A DNA stretch of 63,533 bases from Cryobacterium sp. Y82 (GTDB lineage: Bacteria > Actinomycetota > Actinomycetes > Actinomycetales > Microbacteriaceae): the NCBI RefSeq assembly GCF_002929495.1, contig NZ_PJJJ01000021.1:1-63533 (forward strand), in the 5' to 3' direction. Positions 60,224 through 63,533 of this stretch are shown piece by piece. The position numbers were made by a program, and so were the translations under genes. Below the pieces are notes generated by a model. That model saw nothing but the letters and a program-made list of their open reading frames with translations. It was not told where the DNA came from and did no database searches. Every line of letters begins with the position of its first letter. Position 1 is the stretch's first letter.

Positions 60224-61189
60224 ATGGCCTTCTTCTTAGGTGTTGATGGGGGCGGGTCCAAGACCGCTTTCGTGCTCATCAACGACTCCGGACAGATCGT
60301 CGCAGAAACGCAAGCACCGAGCTGTTACTACTTCAGTAAGGGGATCGAGCTCGTCAGCCGTATCCTCGCGGACGGCATTGGCACGATCATCGCCCAGGCC
60401 GGCATCGAAACGACGGACATCGACTACACCTTCTTCGGATTGCCCGGATACGGAGAGGTGAGCGCGGACATTAAACGTCTGGATGCCCTGCCCCACAAGA
60501 TCCTCGGCCACGGCCGTTACTCCTGCGACAACGACATGATGGGCGGCTGGGCCGGATCCCTCGGCGCCGTCGACGGCATCAACGTCATCAGTGGGACCGG
60601 ATCGATGACCTATGGCGAACGCGCCGGCCACGGCCACAGGGTCGGCGGCTGGGGTGAGCTCTTCGGCGACGAAGGTTCTGCCTATTGGATCGCAATCCGA
60701 GGCTTGAACGCCTTTTCCCGTATGAGTGACGGTCGCCTGCCCCGCGGACCGCTCTATGACGTGGTCAAGAAGCGAGTCGATGTGACCAGTGATCTCGATC
60801 TGATCGACGTCGTCGCCAACCGGTGGAAAGGCCAGCGAGGAGCCATCGCCGACCTCTCGAAGACAGTCGTCGAAGCCGCCGGCCTCGGGGACCTCATTGC
60901 CGCGCAGATCATCACGGATGCGTGCACGGAACTGGCCAGAATCGTCGACACGACGCGCACCGAACTCGGGTTCGCCGCCGAAGACGCCATTCCCGTGTCC
61001 TATTCGGGCGGCATGTTTACGGCCAGCGCCGTGCGGCAAGGCTTCGAAAAGGCCCTCGCGTTGCTACACCCAAGTTACGAACTGCGCATTCCGCAGTTCG
61101 ACCCTGCAGTCGGAGCCGCGCTATATGCCGCAAAAAAATCCGGCGCTCCGTTGTCGGAGACGGCTCTGGCCAACCTCCGATCGAACTGA
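60224..61189 (+). CDS. second BadF/BadG-type sugar kinase
   Basis: This 321-residue ASKHA kinase starts MAFFLGVDGGGSKTAFVLI and has CDNDMMGGWAGSLGAVDGINVISGTGSM and RVGGWGELFGDEGSAYWIAIRG. SYSGGMFTA and the end FDPAVGAALYAAK match GlcNAc kinase-like proteins. Next to AgaS, it is probably the galactosamine or N-acetylgalactosamine kinase that replaces the PTS. It is only distantly related to the kinase at 45703. Confidence 0.85.
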   Translation: MAFFLGVDGGGSKTAFVLINDSGQIVAETQAPSCYYFSKGIELVSRILADGIGTIIAQAGIETTDIDYTFFGLPGYGEVSADIKRLDALPHKILGHGRYSCDNDMMGGWAGSLGAVDGINVISGTGSMTYGERAGHGHRVGGWGELFGDEGSAYWIAIRGLNAFSRMSDGRLPRGPLYDVVKKRVDVTSDLDLIDVVANRWKGQRGAIADLSKTVVEAAGLGDLIAAQIITDACTELARIVDTTRTELGFAAEDAIPVSYSGGMFTASAVRQGFEKALALLHPSYELRIPQFDPAVGAALYAAKKSGAPLSETALANLRSN

Positions 61190-61254
61190 GCACGACCTTC
61201 CGTTTCACCCGATCCACCCGTTTCGCCAAGTCAGATGTCAATGAGGAGATCGCA

Positions 61255-62199
61255 ATGAAGAAAACACAGAGTTGGATATTTTACGCAGCGCTCTTGGTAC
61301 TGTTCTGGGGTGTGTGGGGTGCGTTTTCCGCCCTGCCCATCACCCTTTATGGTTATCCCGATGAGATGATCTACGTCATTTGGGCGATCGTGATGATTAT
61401 CCCGGCCGCATTCGCCCTGCGGGGTCAGAAATTTGATCGGCGTCCGAAAGCGGCTATGTACGGTCTGCTCATCGGATTGACCGGCGCAGGCGGGCAACTC
61501 TTGCTCTTCAACGCCCTCTCCTCCGGCCCCGCTTACTTGATTTTCCCGATCATCTCCATCTCGCCGGCCATTACCGTGCTCATGGCCATGGCATTCCTCC
61601 GAGAACGCCTGCCCAAGGTCGCGATCATCGGCCTTGTCGCGGCTCTCGCGGCGATCGTCCTCTTCAGCGTCTCAGGCGGTTCGGGTGGAGCCGACTCCGG
61701 GGCGTGGCTGATTATCGCGATTTTCGTCTCCATCGCGTGGGGAGTGCAGGCGTTCTTCATGCGGAAGGCGGCGACGATCGGAGTGAACGACGCGACGACA
61801 TTCGCCTGGATGGCCATAAGTGGCCTCATCTTGACCCCATTTGCGATCTCTTCCATGGGTGGAATTCCTCTGGACGTACCCTGGCAAGCCCCGACGCTCA
61901 CCGCTGCAACTCAGCTCCTGAATGCGGTTGGCGCACTCTTCCTTGTTATGGCACTTAGCCGAGGCAAAGCCTCCATCGTGGCGCCCACGACGAACGCCCT
62001 TGCCCCGGTCCTCACGATAGTTGTCTCGCTCATCGTCTACCAGACACTCCCGACTATCTTCGGAACCATCGCGATCATCCTCGCACTCCTCGGCTCGACC
62101 CTTATGGTCTACAGCGACGAACGACGCGGAGAGGCCAGCCTAAAAAACATGAACTCAGACGCAAACAAGACTTCTGAAAGAGCAAACATAGTCGGTTAG
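61255..62199 (+). CDS. DMT-superfamily (EamA-type) permease
   Basis: This 314-residue protein has about ten membrane segments arranged as two EamA repeats; each repeat ends with a small-residue-rich helix (FRERLPKVAIIGLVAALAAIVLFS-like and TIFGTIAIILALLGSTLMVYSDE). In this position it is a candidate importer of the amino sugar used by the aga pathway, but EamA proteins transport very varied solutes and some are exporters. GAGGAG lies 7 nt before the ATG. Confidence 0.8.
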   Translation: MKKTQSWIFYAALLVLFWGVWGAFSALPITLYGYPDEMIYVIWAIVMIIPAAFALRGQKFDRRPKAAMYGLLIGLTGAGGQLLLFNALSSGPAYLIFPIISISPAITVLMAMAFLRERLPKVAIIGLVAALAAIVLFSVSGGSGGADSGAWLIIAIFVSIAWGVQAFFMRKAATIGVNDATTFAWMAISGLILTPFAISSMGGIPLDVPWQAPTLTAATQLLNAVGALFLVMALSRGKASIVAPTTNALAPVLTIVVSLIVYQTLPTIFGTIAIILALLGSTLMVYSDERRGEASLKNMNSDANKTSERANIVG

Positions 62200-62579
62200 C
62201 CACCTTCAGTTGCACAGCGGCGGTGGCCTGCCTGCAGTTGAGCGTCGTCCCAGGTGGTCAACTCGGGCAGGCTTCGTGGTTGTTCGCGCTCGGAGCGGTT
62301 GATTTCGTCCGTCACAGAGAACCCCTCGTGCCTATCGAAAATTTTTGCATGGATTACCCGAGTACAACGGTCGTAGCGGACCTCTCGTTTGATGTGCGGC
62401 ATGCAGACGGGGCATCTAAAGTCATTGCGCTCCATTCCCCGTTTCCATTACGTTGGCGGCGAAGATCGATGTGTCACTACACTTTCGGCATATTGCTGAG
62501 CGCAGACGATTGCATCCAATAGGGGGCACAAGATGTCGGTGACAGAGCTACCATCGTTGGAGTTTCTGATAGCAATCGT
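62200..62579. other. 380-bp intergenic region
   Basis: I see no gene, RNA or repeat that I can support here. The stretch TGGGCGGCGGCA-like GC tracts alternate with AT-rich parts, as in decayed sequence. Confidence 0.3.
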
Positions 62580-63165
62580 GTGCCCCGCTGGAGGCTGGTC
62601 GGAGCGGTGCTCTTGATCATCGTGCTCACCTCAACAATTGTCCAGGGTACGGCGGCATATGCATTCAGCCTTTCGGAGTTCATCTCAGGTGAACGGTCCA
62701 CCGGCGGTCTGATCGCTATAGCGGCAGCATCAATGTCAGCGTTCGCTGCATCAATTGGCAGGGTTTCTGGCGTATTATCTCGGTGTGGATGGTTGTTGCC
62801 GCGATCCTCGGAGTCGTTCTCGTTACTTTCGAAAGTTCACGGATCCAGTCAAATGGTGGATCCGCAGATGATTCCGGGATTTCACGGGCCGAGGGCTCCG
62901 AGCAGACACCAGAACTGTCAGCTGCCGCGGACACAGTGCTCTTCTCAACTCTGATGAAGCCAACTGGCGGCAGTTGTCCGCGGAACGCGTAGCCGCGGGT
63001 GACACGATTGAGTCCGTCAACAGCATGTCTGACGAGCAATTCTGCGTCCTCAACATGTGGCTTTTGACGCCTACGACGCTGAGATGGGCTACACGCAAGA
63101 TGAGACCATCGCGTAGTGCTCATCGTGGATGGTCGAAGATTGAGCGCTGGAGCCCTCAGCCTTAG
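62580..63165 (+). pseudogene. decayed membrane-anchored protein gene
   Basis: A hydrophobic N-terminal segment (VLLIIVLTSTIVQGTAAYAF) in one frame, a second one (WMVVAAILGVVLVTFESSRI near 62783) in another, and ANWRQLSAERVAAGDTIESV in a third follow one another on the plus strand. Each frame looks coding only over its own part. It resembles one gene with two frameshifts. I do not recognise the family. Confidence 0.35.
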
Positions 63166-63491
63166 ATCGGCGACTGGCAGTCAACCCCAGAAGCTATCCA
63201 CGCTGCGCGGCGGAGGCCGCACGAATTTGCATCGTGTGATCGGGACTGGTTGGATCGCGATCGAGGCCGTCCATTTGACATGCTACCGCCGCGAGATCAA
63301 GGTCTTCACGGTCGAGAATGGCGACGATGCCGGCCAATAGCCTGGCCCATAACTGCCACCGATCAATGGGCACCATTTACAACGGATCTCGGTGGACGAG
63401 GAATCACCGAGACGCCTCGCCGGTGTTGCGTTGGACACTGACCGGGATCACCGCCACGGAATTTGTCAAGGTGAATGAGGCCAGTGGGAGT
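63166..63491. other. 326-bp region without a clear gene
   Basis: Short frames here lack recognisable domains. Together with the decayed gene before it, this looks like degenerate mobile-element sequence. Confidence 0.3.
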
Positions 63492-63533
63492 TTAGGCGGC
63501 TAGTTCGAGTCGGTCATTCTCGGTGGGTTTGTC
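63492..63533 (-). CDS. 3' end of a gene entering from the right edge
   Basis: The minus-strand frame ends DKPTENDRLELAA before a TAA stop and continues beyond the window. Only 13 residues are visible, so no family can be assigned; a transposase end is one possibility. Confidence 0.3.
   Translation of the reverse strand, partial: DKPTENDRLELAA

Noticed and set aside
42000..63533. Right attachment site as a repeat of the tRNA-Met 3' end
   Set aside because: I searched by eye for TTCAATTCCCGC-like sequence in the island and did not find one; the boundary may lie outside the window.

Overview
The window looks like a chromosome segment of a high-GC actinomycete, most likely Microbacteriaceae. 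The support is a menaquinone (men) gene set, System II cytochrome c maturation, a lineage-typical small DUF7882 protein, the 32-residue ribosomal protein bS22, and very frequent leaderless genes (a TANNNT -10 box 5-7 nt before the start codon). I cannot name the genus from sequence alone.

Positions 1-41,134 read as core chromosome. First come MerR/MarR/SDR/flavodoxin genes, tRNA-Arg(ACG) and an Fe-S photolyase. Next is a winged-helix regulator behind a structured leader that carries a poly-cysteine leaderless mini-ORF. These are followed by upp/tadA, a CDF transporter, proC, a MinD/ParA-like ATPase, a two-gene Ktr potassium system, an ArsR-type regulator with a three-repeat operator, bS22, a glutaredoxin-like protein and an archaeal-type AspRS. 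Then come the phosphatase-tlpA-ccdA-resB-ccsA operon and the dispersed men genes (menC, menE, menA, menD, menF, menG and a polyprenyl diphosphate synthase; no menB seen). The rest of the core is a group 2 sigma factor, a ferredoxin-NADP reductase, YajQ, tRNA-Tyr, an inositol-phosphatase-like gene, an M23 peptidase, a small alarmone synthetase coupled to a GH13 alpha-glucosidase, and tRNA-Thr(GGT) plus tRNA-Met(CAT).

Positions 41,135 to the end look like an accessory island next to tRNA-Met. It opens with a tyrosine recombinase that lacks its N-terminal part. It contains a frame-disturbed EthD-like gene, a dead IS256-type element, a resolvase stub and decayed ORFs at the far end. Genes here mostly use Shine-Dalgarno sites instead of leaderless starts.

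Two catabolic modules fill the island. Module 1 (42.6-53.8 kb) combines a ROK repressor-nagB-DUF1275 operon, a divergent BadF-type sugar kinase, and a peptide-type ABC importer with a gamma-glutamyltransferase; similar AT-rich sites lie in both divergent promoter regions. Module 2 (55.7-62.2 kb) is an aga/kba-type galactosamine/tagatose route without PTS genes: DeoR repressor, KbaY-like aldolase, KbaZ-like subunit, AgaS isomerase/deaminase, a second BadF-type kinase and a DMT-family permease. I see no deacetylase in either module, so free amino sugars or unusual amino-sugar conjugates are plausible substrates (inference).
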